Source: Photobacterium angustum
GTDB taxonomy: Bacteria > Pseudomonadota > Gammaproteobacteria > Enterobacterales > Vibrionaceae
DNA: 64,000 bases
Reading direction: 5' to 3'
NCBI RefSeq assembly: GCF_002954615.1
Contig: NZ_MSCJ01000001.1
Coordinates: forward strand, 1,302,001 to 1,366,000
How positions within the stretch are numbered: position 1 is the stretch's first letter; each line of letters begins with the position of its first letter. Made by a program: the position numbers and the translations under genes. Of this stretch, positions 54,636 through 64,000 are shown piece after piece. Under the pieces are notes generated by a model. The model had not been told where the DNA came from and searched no databases. It saw nothing but the letters and a program-made list of their open reading frames with translations.

Positions 54636-57600
54636 TTAATTATCATCTTGCTGTGATGGCAATATCATTGGCTTATCAATCGAAATAGTATCGAGCATCT
54701 GAGTATTTAAAATGATTTCGCCATTATCATTGCTTAATAAATTACTGGTGATAACACCCAGATTATCTTTCAAGCTATTGGAATCGATATCTTCAAGAAT
54801 AATGTTTACTGACTTATCATTCCCAGTTTTGATAGAAATAACGCTATCATCATTATTTTGACTAATAGATAAGAATTCATCTAACGTTTCTGCTGTTGCA
54901 TCTTTTAATAAATCACTGAGGTTTAATTTATCTTCCGCTAAATCAAAATCTCGAATGGTATCTATATCGCTAATAGACTCACTTTTACTCCAAGTAAATG
55001 TATCAGCACCGATTCCGCCATTAAGCAAATCATTGCCTTGACCACCAATTAGAAGATCATCACCCTCACCACCATTTAATGTATCGTTACCCTCACCACT
55101 AGAAAGTTTATCATTACCTAGCAAGCCATTAAGAATATCGATACCGGTACTACCGACAAGGTCATTATCAACATCAGAACCATTGACAATATTATTATCA
55201 AATAACACGCTATCAGAGCCAAAATTTTCACTGCTACTACTATTTTCTTTACCAATAGCCGTTACCGTTAACTCAATTGAATCAGCAGACTCTGCTGGCA
55301 CGGTAATTTGTAAACCAGGAAGTGAAACCTGTGTATCCGTGTTTTGCCATAACCCCGTTAGTTCAATCTCACCAGCAGCATTAGCAATACCGAGAACGGT
55401 TGTACCATCCGCGCTAATTACTTTGGTATCTTTAGGTAATCCTGACAATAATATTTGGCTAATTGACTCGCTACCATCTGTATCCGTTAGCATAACGTTA
55501 ATATCTAACGTATACGTATAAGTTGGTTGCTCTTTGATCCAGCTACCACCATCCCAATAGTATGTGCCATCAGCAAATTGAAGACGTTCAATGTTGTAGA
55601 GATCATCATCACCTTCACCGGCATACACCTCTTGGTTAATAGAAACACCCTTGTCGGTAACGGTAAATTTAGTTTCATATTGACTAACAATAACTAAATC
55701 TGAAACATCATAATCTGAAAAATTACCTGAATATACAGCAGTATCAGTGCCTGAACCGCCAAATAAGGAATCGTCCCCTTGCTCGCCAATTAAAATATCA
55801 TTTCCATTTCCACCTCTTAATGCATCACCAACAAGTGGTATACCTTTTTTCGGTGCAGGACTTCCATCATCAGTCATATCTAAGCGGTTATTAGCTAACA
55901 CCCCATCTTCACCAATAACAATAATATCTCTGTCAGTGCCCCATCCACTGATATTATCAGCATTACCTTGACCGCGGATGGCAACACTTCCATCACTTAA
56001 TTGGCGAGTATATCCATCACCACTTAATTCAGTCACAGATATTTTATCACCTGAAATTGAGGCATCACTTGTTCCATTTTCAAGAGAAATTGCATTAGTT
56101 CCTAATTCAGAAACCGTATCATCCCAACTTATATAATCCTTTCCATCTTTATAGATACTCCCCGAATTATAAATAGGGTCAGAAGATAAATTAATCGTTA
56201 CAAGAATTGGATCTGCAACAGCAGCAACATTGACTTTAACGGTGATGATGTCTTTACCGCCGTTGCCGTCACTGACTTCAACCTTAAAGTTATCTTCACC
56301 ATGGAAATTAGTCTTAGGTGTGTAAGTCCACGTACCGTCAGTTTTAACCGTCACTTGACCATTGGTCGGGTTAGAACTTTGCGTGAAGGTTAAGTTATCA
56401 CCATCAACATCGGTCGCGGACAGTTTACCGCTCACTGCGACTTCTTCATCGGTCGTGACAGCAATGTCATTGCCCAGTGGATTATTGTTATCATCAACCA
56501 ATACTGGCGCATCATTGACTGGATTCACGGTCACATTAACAGTGATCGTATCGGTGCCACCTTTGCCGTCACTGACGATAACATCAAATTTGTCGCTACC
56601 ATTAAAGTCACTGTTTGGTGTGTAAGTCCACGTACCGTCAGTGTTAACCGCCACTTGACCATTTGTCGGGTTAGAACTTTGCGTGAAGGTTAATTTATCA
56701 CCATCAGCATCTATCGCGGACAGTTTACCGCTCACTGCTACTTCTTCATCGGTCATAACGGCAATATCCGTGCCCAATGGATTATTGTTATCATCAACAA
56801 TCACTGGCGCATCATTGATTGGATTCACGGTCACATTAACGGTGATCGTATCGGTGCCACCGTTGCCGTCACTGACGATAACATCAAATTTATCGCTACC
56901 ATTAAAGTCGCTGTTTGGTGTGTAAGTCCACGTACCGTCAGTGTTAACCGTCACTTGACCATTTGTCGGGTTAGAACTTTGCGTGAAGGTTAAGTTATCA
57001 CCATCAACATCTATCGCTGACAGTTGACCGCTCACTGCTACTTCTTCATCGGTCGTGACGGCAATGTCTGTACCCAGTGGATTATTGTTATCATCAACCA
57101 ATACTGGCGCATCATTGATAGGCTTCACGGTCACATTAACAGTGATGGTATCGGTGCCACCTTTGCCGTCACTGACTTCAACGTTAAAGCTATCTTTACC
57201 ATTAAAGTCGCTGTTTGGTGTGTAAATCCACGTACCGTCTGTGTTAACCGTCACTTGACCATTGGTCGGGTTAGAACTTTGCGTGAAGGTTAATTTATCA
57301 CCATCAGCATCTATCGCGGACAGTTTACCGCTCACTGCTACTTCTTCATCGGTCGTGACGGCAATGTCTGTGCCCAGTGGATTATTATTATCATCAACCA
57401 ATACTGGCGCATCATTGACTGGATTCACGGTCACATTAACAGTGATTGTGTCGGTGCCGCCTTTGCCGTCACTGACGATAACATCAAATTTGTCGCTACC
57501 ATTAAAGTCGCTGTTTGGTGTGTAAGTCCAAGTACCGTCAGTGTTAACCGTCACTGTACCGTTCGTTGGGTTCGTCGATGAAGTGAAGGTTAAGTTATCG

Positions 57601-60600
57601 CCGTCAACATCGGTCGCGGACAGTTTGCCGCTCACTGCTACTTCTTCATCGGTCGTGACAGCAATGTCTGTGCCCAATGGATTATTGTTATCATCAACAA
57701 TCACTGGCGCATCATTGACTGGATTCACGGTCACATTAACAGTAATAGTATCGGTGCCGCCGTTGCCGTCACTGACGATAACATCAAATTTGTCGCTACC
57801 ATTAAAGTCACTGTTTGGTGTGTAAGTCCACGTGCCATCAGTGTTGACGGTAACTGTACCGTTCGTTGGATTCGTCGATGAAGTGAACGTTAAGTTATCG
57901 CCGTCAACATCGGTCGCGGACAGTTTGCCGCTCACTGCTACTTCTTCATCGGTCGTGACAGCAATGTCTGTGCCCAATGGATTATTGTTATCATCAACAA
58001 GCACTGGTGCATCATTGATTGGGTTCACGGTCACATTAACAGTAATAGTATCGGTGCCGCCGTTGCCGTCACTGACTTCAACGTTAAAGCTATCTTTACC
58101 ATGGAAATTAGTTTTAGGTGTGTAAGTCCACGTGCCATCAGTGTTGACGGTAACTGTACCGTTCGTTGGATTCGTCGATGAAGTGAACGTTAAGCTATCG
58201 CCGTCAACATCGGTCGCGGACAGTTTGCCGCTCACTGCGACTTCTTCATCGGTCGTGACAGCAATGTCTGTGCCCAATGGATTATTGTTATCATCAACAA
58301 TCACTGGCGCATCATTGACTGGATTCACGGTCACATTAACAGTAATAGTATCGGTGCCGCCGTTGCCGTCACTGACGATAACATCAAATTTGTCGCTACC
58401 ATTAAAGTCACTATTTGGTGTGTAAGTCCACGTGCCATCAGTGTTGACGGTAACTGTACCGTTCGTTGGATTCGTCGATGAACTAAACGTTAAGCTATCA
58501 CCATCAGCATCTGTCGCGGACAGTTTACCGCTTACAGCTACTTCTTCATCGGTCGTGACGGTAATGTCTGTACCCAATGGATTATTGTTATCATCAACAA
58601 TCACTGGCGCATCATTGATTGGATTCACGGTTACATTAACAGTGATCGTATCGGTGCCACCCTTGCCGTCACTGACTTCAACCTTAAAGCTATCTTCACC
58701 TTGGAAATTAGTTTTAGGTGTGTAAGTCCACGTACCGTCAGTGTTAACCGTCACTTGACCATTGGTCGGGTTAGAACTTTGCGTGAACGTTAAGCTATCA
58801 CCATCAGCATCTATCGCTGACAGTTTGCCGCTCACTGCTACTTCTTCATCGGTCGTGACAGCAATGTCATTGCCCAATGGATTATTGTTATCATCAACCA
58901 ATACTGGCGCATCATTGATTGGATTCACGGTCACATTAACAGTGATCGTATCGGTGCCACCCTTGCCGTCACTGACGATAACATCAAATTTGTCGCTACC
59001 ATTAAAGTCACTGTTTGGTGTGTAAGTCCACGTGCCATCAGTGTTGACGGTAACTGTACCGTTCGTTGGATTCGTCGATGAAGTGAACGTTAAGCTATCG
59101 CCGTCAACATCAGTCGCGGACAGTTTGCCGCTCACTGCGACTTCTTCATCGGTGCTTACAGTCATGTCATTGCCCAATGGATCATTGTTATCATCAACAA
59201 TCACTGGCGCATCATTGATTGGGTTCACGGTTACATTAACAGTGATCGTATCGGTGCCGCCGTTGCCGTCACTGACCTCAACCTTAAAGCTATCTTCACC
59301 GTGGAAATTAGTCTTAGGTGTGTAAATCCACGTGCCGTCAGTGTTAACCGTCACTTGACCATTGGTCGGGTTAGAACTTTGCGTGAAGGTTAAGTTATCA
59401 CCATCAACATCAGTCGCGGACAGTTTACCGCTCACTGCTACTTCTTCATCAGTCTCAACACCAATGTCTGTGCCCAATGGATTATTGTTATCATCAACAA
59501 TCACTGGCGCATCATTGATTGGATTCACGGTCACATTAACAGTGATGGTGTCAGTACCACCCTTGCCGTCACTGACCTCAACCTTAAAGCTATCCTCACC
59601 GTGGAAATTAGTCTTAGGTGTGTAAGTCCAGGTACCGTCAGTGTTAACCGTCACTTGACCATTGGTCGGGTTAGAACTTTGCGTAAAGGTTAATTTATCG
59701 CCGTCAACATCGGTCGCGGACAGTTTGCCGCTCACTGCGACTTCTTCATCAGTCTCAACAGCAATGTCATTGCCCAATGGATTATTGTTATCATCAACAA
59801 TCACTGGCGCATCATTGACTGGATTCACGGTCACATTAACAGTGATCGTATCGGTGCCACCCTTGCCGTCACTGACGATAACATCAAATTTGTCGCTACC
59901 ATTAAAGTCACTGTTTGGTGTGTAAGTCCACGTGCCATCAGTGTTGACGGTAACTGTACCGTTCGTTGGATTCGTCGATGAAGTGAACGTTAAGCTATCA
60001 CCATCAGCATCTATCGCTGACAGTTTGCCGCTCACTGCTACTTCTTCATCGGTCGTGACAGCAATGTCTGTGCCCAGTGGATTATTGTTATCATCAACCA
60101 ATACTGGCGCATCATTGATTGGATTCACGGTCACATTAACAGTGATCGTATCGGTGCCGCCGTTGCCGTCACTGACCTCAATCTTAAAGCTATCTTCACC
60201 GTGGAAATTAGTCTTAGGTGTGTAAGTCCACGTGCCGTCAGTGTTAACCGTCACTTGACCATTGGTCGGGTTAGAACTTTGCGTGAAGGTTAATTTATCA
60301 CCATCAGCATCTATCGCGGACAGTTTACCGCTCACTGCTACTTCTTCATCGGTCGTGACGGCAATGTCTGTGCCCAGTGGATTATTGTTATCATCAACCA
60401 ATACTGGCGCATCATTGACTGGATTCACGGTCACATTAACAGTGATCGTATCGGTGCCGCCATTGCCGTCACTGACGATAACATCAAATTTGTCGCTACC
60501 ATTAAAGTCGCTGTTTGGTGTGTAAGTCCAAGTACCGTCAGTGTTAACCGTCACTGTACCGTTCGTTGGATTCGTCGATGAAGTGAACGTTAAGCTATCG

Positions 60601-63600
60601 CCGTCAACATCAGTCGCGGACAGTTTGCCGCTCACTGCGACTTCTTCATCGGTCGTGACAGCAATGTCATTGCCCAATGGATTGTTGTTATCATCAACAA
60701 TCACTGGCGCATCATTGATAGGCTTCACGGTCACATTAACAGTGATGGTGTCGGTGCCACCTTTGCCGTCACTGACTTCAACGTTAAAGCTATCTTTACC
60801 ATTAAAGTCGCTGTTTGGTGTGTAAGTCCACGTGCCGTCAATGTTAACCGTCACTTGACCATTGGTCGGGTTAGAACTTTGCGTGAAGGTTAATTTATCA
60901 CCATCAGCATCTATCGCGGACAGTTTACCGCTCACTGCTACTTCTTCATCGGTCGTGACGGCAATGTCTGTGCCCAGTGGATTATTGTTATCATCAACCA
61001 ATACTGGCGCATCATTGACTGGATTCACGGTCACATTAACAGTGATCGTATCGGTGCCGCCTTTGCCGTCACTGACGATAACATCAAATTTGTCGCTACC
61101 ATTAAAGTCGCTGTTTGGTGTGTAAGTCCAAGTACCGTCAGTGTTAACCGTCACTGTACCGTTCGTTGGATTCGTCGATGAACTGAACGTTAAGCTATCG
61201 CCGTCAACATCAGTCGCGGACAGTTTGCCGCTCACTGCGACTTCTTCATCGGTCGTGACGGCAATGTCTGTGCCCAGTGGATTATTGTTATCATCAACAA
61301 TCACTGGCGCATCATTGATTGGGTTCACGGTTACATTAACAGTGATGGTATCGGTGCCGCCTTTGCCGTCACTGACGATAACATCAAATTTGTCGCTACC
61401 ATTAAAGTCGCTGTTTGGTGTGTAAGTCCAAGTACCGTCAGTGTTAACCGTCACTGTACCGTTCGTTGGATTCGTCGATGAAGTGAACGTTAAGCTATCG
61501 CCGTCAACATCGGTCGCGGACAGTTTGCCGCTCACTGCGACTTCTTCATCAGTCTCAACAGCAATGTCATTGCCCAATGGATTATTGTTATCATCAACAA
61601 TCACTGGCGCATCATTGACTGGATTCACGGTCACATTAACAGTAATCGTATCGGTGCCGCCGTTGCCGTCACTGACTTCAACGTTAAAGCTATCTTTACC
61701 ATTAAAGTCGCTGTTTGGTATGTAAGTCCATGTGCCATCAGTGTTAACCGTCACTTGGCCATTGGTCGGGTTAGAACTTTGCGTAAAGGTTAAGTTATCG
61801 CCGTCAACATCGGTCGCGGACAGTTTGCCGCTCACTGCTACTTCTTCATCGGTCGTGACGGTAATGTCTGTGCCCAATGGATTATTGTTATCATCAACCA
61901 ATACTGGCGCATCATTGATAGGCTTCACGGTCACATTAACAGTGATGGTATCGGTGCCGCCGTTGCCGTCACTGACTTCAACCTTAAAGCTATCTTCACC
62001 GTGGAAATTAGTCTTAGGTGTGTAAGTCCACGTACCGTCAGTGTTAACCGTCACTTGACCATTTGTCGGGTTAGAACTTTGCGTGAAGGTTAATTTATCG
62101 CCGTCAACATCGGTCGCGGACAGCTTGCCGCTCACTGCGACTTCTTCATCGGTCGTGACAGCAATGTCATTGCCCAGTGGATTATTGTTATCATCAACCA
62201 ATACTGGCGCATCATTGACTGGATTCACGGTCACATTAACAGTGATAGTATCGGTGCCGCCGTTGCCGTCACTGACGATAACATCAAATTTGTCGCTACC
62301 ATTAAAGTCACTGTTTGGTGTGTAAGTCCACGTGCCATCAGTGTTGACGGTTACTGTACCGTTCGTTGGATTCGTCGATGAAGTGAACGTTAAGCTATCG
62401 CCGTCAACATCGGTCGCGGACAGTTTGCCGCTCACTGCCACTTCTTCATCAGTCTCAACACCAATATCTGTGCCCAGTGGATTATTGTTATCATCAACCA
62501 ATACTGGCGCATCATTGACTGGATTCACAGTCACATTAACAGTGATGGTATCGGTGCCGCCGTTGCCGTCACTGACTTCAACCTTAAAGCTATCTTCACC
62601 GTGGAAATTAGTCTTAGGTGTGTAAGTCCACGTACCGTCAGTGTTGACGGTAACTGTGCCGTTCGTTGGATTCGTCGATGAAGTGAACGTTAAGCTATCG
62701 CCATCAACATCGGTCGCGGACAGTTTACCGCTCACTGCCACTTCTTCCTCGGTCGTGACGGTAATGTCATTACCCTGTGGATTATTGTTATCAACAATCA
62801 CTGGATTCACAGTCACATTAACGGTGATGGTATCGGTACCACCTTTGCCGTCACTGACTTCAACCTTAAAGCTATCTTCACCATTAAAGTCGCTGTTTGG
62901 TGTGTAAGTCCACGTACCATCAGTGTTGACGGTAACTGTGCCGTTCGTTGGATTCGTCGATGAAGTGAACGTTAAGCTATCGCCATCCGCATCGGTCGCG
63001 GACAATTTGCCGCTCACAGCTACTTCTTCATCGGTGCTTACAGTAATACTGTCACCTTCTGGGACACCATTTTCATCGACAATAACAGGCTTGCTGTTTA
63101 TTAAAATACTTGATTTATCATCATTTTGCGGAGTTTGTGGCTCTAGTGGGCTTGAAGGGCTATAAAAATCATCACTATCATTATAAGGAGATGCTGGAGG
63201 ACGAGGACTGGTATCACGACTATCATATCCAGATTCAGCTATGATTTCTTTTGCGTTTCTTTCTATGCTATTAAAACTAAAACCACCACTATTGCTAATG
63301 CTTTGAATACCTGCAGCGGTAGCTTCCGCAATAAGGGTTGGATCTTCTCCGGAAGCAATTAAAGCTTGAAGGTTAGCAATCTCATCAGGAAGCTCTTCTT
63401 TAGCACCATTAGAATTAACATTAGAAAACACGACTTCTGTTCCATCGGATTGCTCTAACTTCACCGTTGCATAATCAGGCAGTATCAATGTGTCACCAAC
63501 TGACAACATAAGCTGTTCAGTAACAACCTTGTTACCCCGTTCATTACTCAATTCAACATTGCCAGAGAATGACAACACTTTACTTGTTTGAACAACCGCA

Positions 63601-63611
63601 ATAGATTTCAT
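54636..63611 (-). CDS. Giant RTX adhesin, LapA/BapA type
   Basis: 2991-residue surface adhesin, the likely client of the type I system downstream. The N-terminal 150 residues form a Lap-type retention module with a TAAG sequence (residues 98-101) like the LapG cleavage site. Residues about 190-2465 are 23 near-identical repeats of about 100 residues (VSTDEEVAVSGKLSATDxDGD to NPxNDAP), of the VCBS/cadherin-like bacterial tandem type. The C-terminal part holds two RTX calcium-binding blocks (GGNGNDILIG near residue 2595; GNDKLSSGEGNDTLNGGEGD near 2830-2870) and the type I secretion signal. No signal peptide is present, as expected. LapD and LapG genes are not in this window. Confidence 0.95.
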   Translation of the reverse strand: MKSIAVVQTSKVLSFSGNVELSNERGNKVVTEQLMLSVGDTLILPDYATVKLEQSDGTEVVFSNVNSNGAKEELPDEIANLQALIASGEDPTLIAEATAAGIQSISNSGGFSFNSIERNAKEIIAESGYDSRDTSPRPPASPYNDSDDFYSPSSPLEPQTPQNDDKSSILINSKPVIVDENGVPEGDSITVSTDEEVAVSGKLSATDADGDSLTFTSSTNPTNGTVTVNTDGTWTYTPNSDFNGEDSFKVEVSDGKGGTDTITVNVTVNPVIVDNNNPQGNDITVTTEEEVAVSGKLSATDVDGDSLTFTSSTNPTNGTVTVNTDGTWTYTPKTNFHGEDSFKVEVSDGNGGTDTITVNVTVNPVNDAPVLVDDNNNPLGTDIGVETDEEVAVSGKLSATDVDGDSLTFTSSTNPTNGTVTVNTDGTWTYTPNSDFNGSDKFDVIVSDGNGGTDTITVNVTVNPVNDAPVLVDDNNNPLGNDIAVTTDEEVAVSGKLSATDVDGDKLTFTQSSNPTNGQVTVNTDGTWTYTPKTNFHGEDSFKVEVSDGNGGTDTITVNVTVKPINDAPVLVDDNNNPLGTDITVTTDEEVAVSGKLSATDVDGDNLTFTQSSNPTNGQVTVNTDGTWTYIPNSDFNGKDSFNVEVSDGNGGTDTITVNVTVNPVNDAPVIVDDNNNPLGNDIAVETDEEVAVSGKLSATDVDGDSLTFTSSTNPTNGTVTVNTDGTWTYTPNSDFNGSDKFDVIVSDGKGGTDTITVNVTVNPINDAPVIVDDNNNPLGTDIAVTTDEEVAVSGKLSATDVDGDSLTFSSSTNPTNGTVTVNTDGTWTYTPNSDFNGSDKFDVIVSDGKGGTDTITVNVTVNPVNDAPVLVDDNNNPLGTDIAVTTDEEVAVSGKLSAIDADGDKLTFTQSSNPTNGQVTVNIDGTWTYTPNSDFNGKDSFNVEVSDGKGGTDTITVNVTVKPINDAPVIVDDNNNPLGNDIAVTTDEEVAVSGKLSATDVDGDSLTFTSSTNPTNGTVTVNTDGTWTYTPNSDFNGSDKFDVIVSDGNGGTDTITVNVTVNPVNDAPVLVDDNNNPLGTDIAVTTDEEVAVSGKLSAIDADGDKLTFTQSSNPTNGQVTVNTDGTWTYTPKTNFHGEDSFKIEVSDGNGGTDTITVNVTVNPINDAPVLVDDNNNPLGTDIAVTTDEEVAVSGKLSAIDADGDSLTFTSSTNPTNGTVTVNTDGTWTYTPNSDFNGSDKFDVIVSDGKGGTDTITVNVTVNPVNDAPVIVDDNNNPLGNDIAVETDEEVAVSGKLSATDVDGDKLTFTQSSNPTNGQVTVNTDGTWTYTPKTNFHGEDSFKVEVSDGKGGTDTITVNVTVNPINDAPVIVDDNNNPLGTDIGVETDEEVAVSGKLSATDVDGDNLTFTQSSNPTNGQVTVNTDGTWIYTPKTNFHGEDSFKVEVSDGNGGTDTITVNVTVNPINDAPVIVDDNNDPLGNDMTVSTDEEVAVSGKLSATDVDGDSLTFTSSTNPTNGTVTVNTDGTWTYTPNSDFNGSDKFDVIVSDGKGGTDTITVNVTVNPINDAPVLVDDNNNPLGNDIAVTTDEEVAVSGKLSAIDADGDSLTFTQSSNPTNGQVTVNTDGTWTYTPKTNFQGEDSFKVEVSDGKGGTDTITVNVTVNPINDAPVIVDDNNNPLGTDITVTTDEEVAVSGKLSATDADGDSLTFSSSTNPTNGTVTVNTDGTWTYTPNSDFNGSDKFDVIVSDGNGGTDTITVNVTVNPVNDAPVIVDDNNNPLGTDIAVTTDEEVAVSGKLSATDVDGDSLTFTSSTNPTNGTVTVNTDGTWTYTPKTNFHGKDSFNVEVSDGNGGTDTITVNVTVNPINDAPVLVDDNNNPLGTDIAVTTDEEVAVSGKLSATDVDGDNLTFTSSTNPTNGTVTVNTDGTWTYTPNSDFNGSDKFDVIVSDGNGGTDTITVNVTVNPVNDAPVIVDDNNNPLGTDIAVTTDEEVAVSGKLSATDVDGDNLTFTSSTNPTNGTVTVNTDGTWTYTPNSDFNGSDKFDVIVSDGKGGTDTITVNVTVNPVNDAPVLVDDNNNPLGTDIAVTTDEEVAVSGKLSAIDADGDKLTFTQSSNPTNGQVTVNTDGTWIYTPNSDFNGKDSFNVEVSDGKGGTDTITVNVTVKPINDAPVLVDDNNNPLGTDIAVTTDEEVAVSGQLSAIDVDGDNLTFTQSSNPTNGQVTVNTDGTWTYTPNSDFNGSDKFDVIVSDGNGGTDTITVNVTVNPINDAPVIVDDNNNPLGTDIAVMTDEEVAVSGKLSAIDADGDKLTFTQSSNPTNGQVAVNTDGTWTYTPNSDFNGSDKFDVIVSDGKGGTDTITVNVTVNPVNDAPVLVDDNNNPLGNDIAVTTDEEVAVSGKLSATDVDGDNLTFTQSSNPTNGQVTVKTDGTWTYTPKTNFHGEDNFKVEVSDGNGGKDIITVKVNVAAVADPILVTINLSSDPIYNSGSIYKDGKDYISWDDTVSELGTNAISLENGTSDASISGDKISVTELSGDGYTRQLSDGSVAIRGQGNADNISGWGTDRDIIVIGEDGVLANNRLDMTDDGSPAPKKGIPLVGDALRGGNGNDILIGEQGDDSLFGGSGTDTAVYSGNFSDYDVSDLVIVSQYETKFTVTDKGVSINQEVYAGEGDDDLYNIERLQFADGTYYWDGGSWIKEQPTYTYTLDINVMLTDTDGSESISQILLSGLPKDTKVISADGTTVLGIANAAGEIELTGLWQNTDTQVSLPGLQITVPAESADSIELTVTAIGKENSSSSENFGSDSVLFDNNIVNGSDVDNDLVGSTGIDILNGLLGNDKLSSGEGNDTLNGGEGDDLLIGGQGNDLLNGGIGADTFTWSKSESISDIDTIRDFDLAEDKLNLSDLLKDATAETLDEFLSISQNNDDSVISIKTGNDKSVNIILEDIDSNSLKDNLGVITSNLLSNDNGEIILNTQMLDTISIDKPMILPSQQDDN
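56215..63041 (-). repeat. Array of 23 repeats of about 300 bp inside the adhesin
   Basis: Units are 300 bp long except the first (about 282 bp). They differ mainly at three switch points: TSSTNPTNGT or TQSSNPTNGQ; NSDFNGSDKFDVIV, KTNFHGEDSFKVEV or NSDFNGKDSFNVEV; and LVDDNN or IVDDNN. The alternatives occur in many combinations, which points to shuffling by recombination and gene conversion. Confidence 0.95.
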
Positions 63612-63813
63612 GGAATAAACAGTCCTTGTTTAGTTATAAAATCAGATAGATACATTTTCAACAGCATTATCACCTGATAATAAGCGGTACAAATCACCAC
63701 CAATAAATTCACATTTAATTTACAAAATATATAGTGTCATTATTTTGGCACTACCTCAACCAATTATATAAATCTTTTATAAATACTGTCGTAAATACCG
63801 TTTTTTATGCATA

Positions 63814-63850
63814 AAAAAGCCGATAATATTATATACATCATCGGCTCTTT
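63814..63850 (-). terminator. Intrinsic terminator after hrpA
   Basis: AGCCGAT / ATCGGCT arms (about 15-nt loop) with a T run on the minus strand, just past the hrpA stop and about 200 bp upstream of the adhesin start. Confidence 0.85.
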
Positions 63851-63871
63851 ATAATTTCGCTACTAACTAAA

Positions 63872-64000
63872 TCAACATTCGTTAATCGCGTTGCGAACAC
63901 GTTTATCAGATACAGGATATGGTGTACCCAACTGCTGAGCAAAGTAACTAACACGTAGTTCTTCAATCATCCAGCGGATCTCTTTTACCTTATCAGGTAC
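63872..64000 (-). CDS. hrpA: ATP-dependent RNA helicase HrpA, C-terminal end (partial)
   Basis: The last 42 codons plus stop of a leftward gene that continues beyond the window. The end reads VKEIRWMIEELRVSYFAQQL, then GTPYPVSDKRVRNAI, matching the C-terminus of the DEAH-box helicase HrpA. Its terminator at 63814-63850 separates it from the adhesin operon. Confidence 0.85.
   Translation of the reverse strand, partial: VPDKVKEIRWMIEELRVSYFAQQLGTPYPVSDKRVRNAINEC

Noticed and set aside
56215..63041. Regular array that could suggest CRISPR or satellite DNA
   Set aside because: The unit is 300 bp, in frame, and encodes a known type of adhesin repeat. There are no short repeats with unique spacers.
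56362..63165. About two dozen open frames of 80-97 codons on the plus strand, spaced 300 bp apart
   Set aside because: They are antisense to the adhesin repeats and recur only because the repeats do. They have no ribosome binding sites and their sequence follows the sense codons.

Overview
The window looks like a chromosomal segment from a low-GC member of the Vibrionaceae (Photobacterium, Aliivibrio or Vibrio; I cannot decide the genus). Reasons: potABC followed by two potD genes, a Cys-type formate dehydrogenase cluster with DUF3305/DUF3306 partners, a tungstate transporter followed by mobA and a mobB-moeA fusion, gsk, DUF3581, an NqrB protein, an MSHA-like pilin and a LapA-type adhesin with its own type I secretion system. 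No tRNA, rRNA, IS element, prophage or CRISPR array was seen.

Layout. 1-5.7 kb: spermidine/putrescine ABC transporter (potA, potB, potC, two potD paralogues). 5.5-8.4 kb: an imperfect tandem duplication of [potD 3' end - glycine-zipper lipoprotein - cobB], which leaves one intact cobB, one 5'-truncated cobB, a potD tail fragment and two lipoprotein genes. 8.5-9.0 kb: an isolated type IV pilin-like gene. 9.2-20.0 kb: formate dehydrogenase cluster (polyferredoxin, TorD-type chaperone, FdhX-like Tat peptide, FdhA, FdhB, FdhC, DUF3305, DUF3306) and, divergently, fdhD plus a HTH/periplasmic-binding-like regulator. 20.1-22.4 kb: a secreted unknown, a PBP7-type endopeptidase and a 33-residue membrane peptide. 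22.5-31.0 kb: sensor kinase and sigma-54 response regulator, divergent from tupA-tupB-tupC-mobA-mobB/moeA. 31.5-48.9 kb: mostly ordinary single genes (DUF3581, OmpR-type two-component pair, GlcNAc PTS IIBC, PAP2 phosphatase, XRE regulator, a Cys-rich/DUF411 metal pair, a phosphotransferase, YbjQ, DUF3081-like, CIA30, a soluble CZB chemoreceptor, a zinc-ribbon-like unknown, solitary NqrB, DUF2786, gsk, thioesterase). 49.0-63.6 kb: one leftward unit with a 2991-residue RTX adhesin carrying 23 tandem repeats of about 100 residues, then its ABC exporter, adaptor, TolC-like porin and an OmpA-like lipoprotein. The window ends in the 3' end of hrpA.

The most connected story is 16.4-31.0 kb. Sigma-54 type -24/-12 sequences (GG-N10-GC) precede the fdh operon, the DUF3305-DUF3306 pair, fdhD and tupA. 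A dyad GACATTTTGTC occurs upstream of both the fdh operon and tupA, each time paired with an inverted partner two or three helical turns away. The NtrC-class regulator encoded between them is the natural candidate to bind these sites. I therefore propose one regulon that coordinates formate dehydrogenase synthesis with tungstate/molybdate uptake and cofactor assembly. This is inference from sequence and was not tested.
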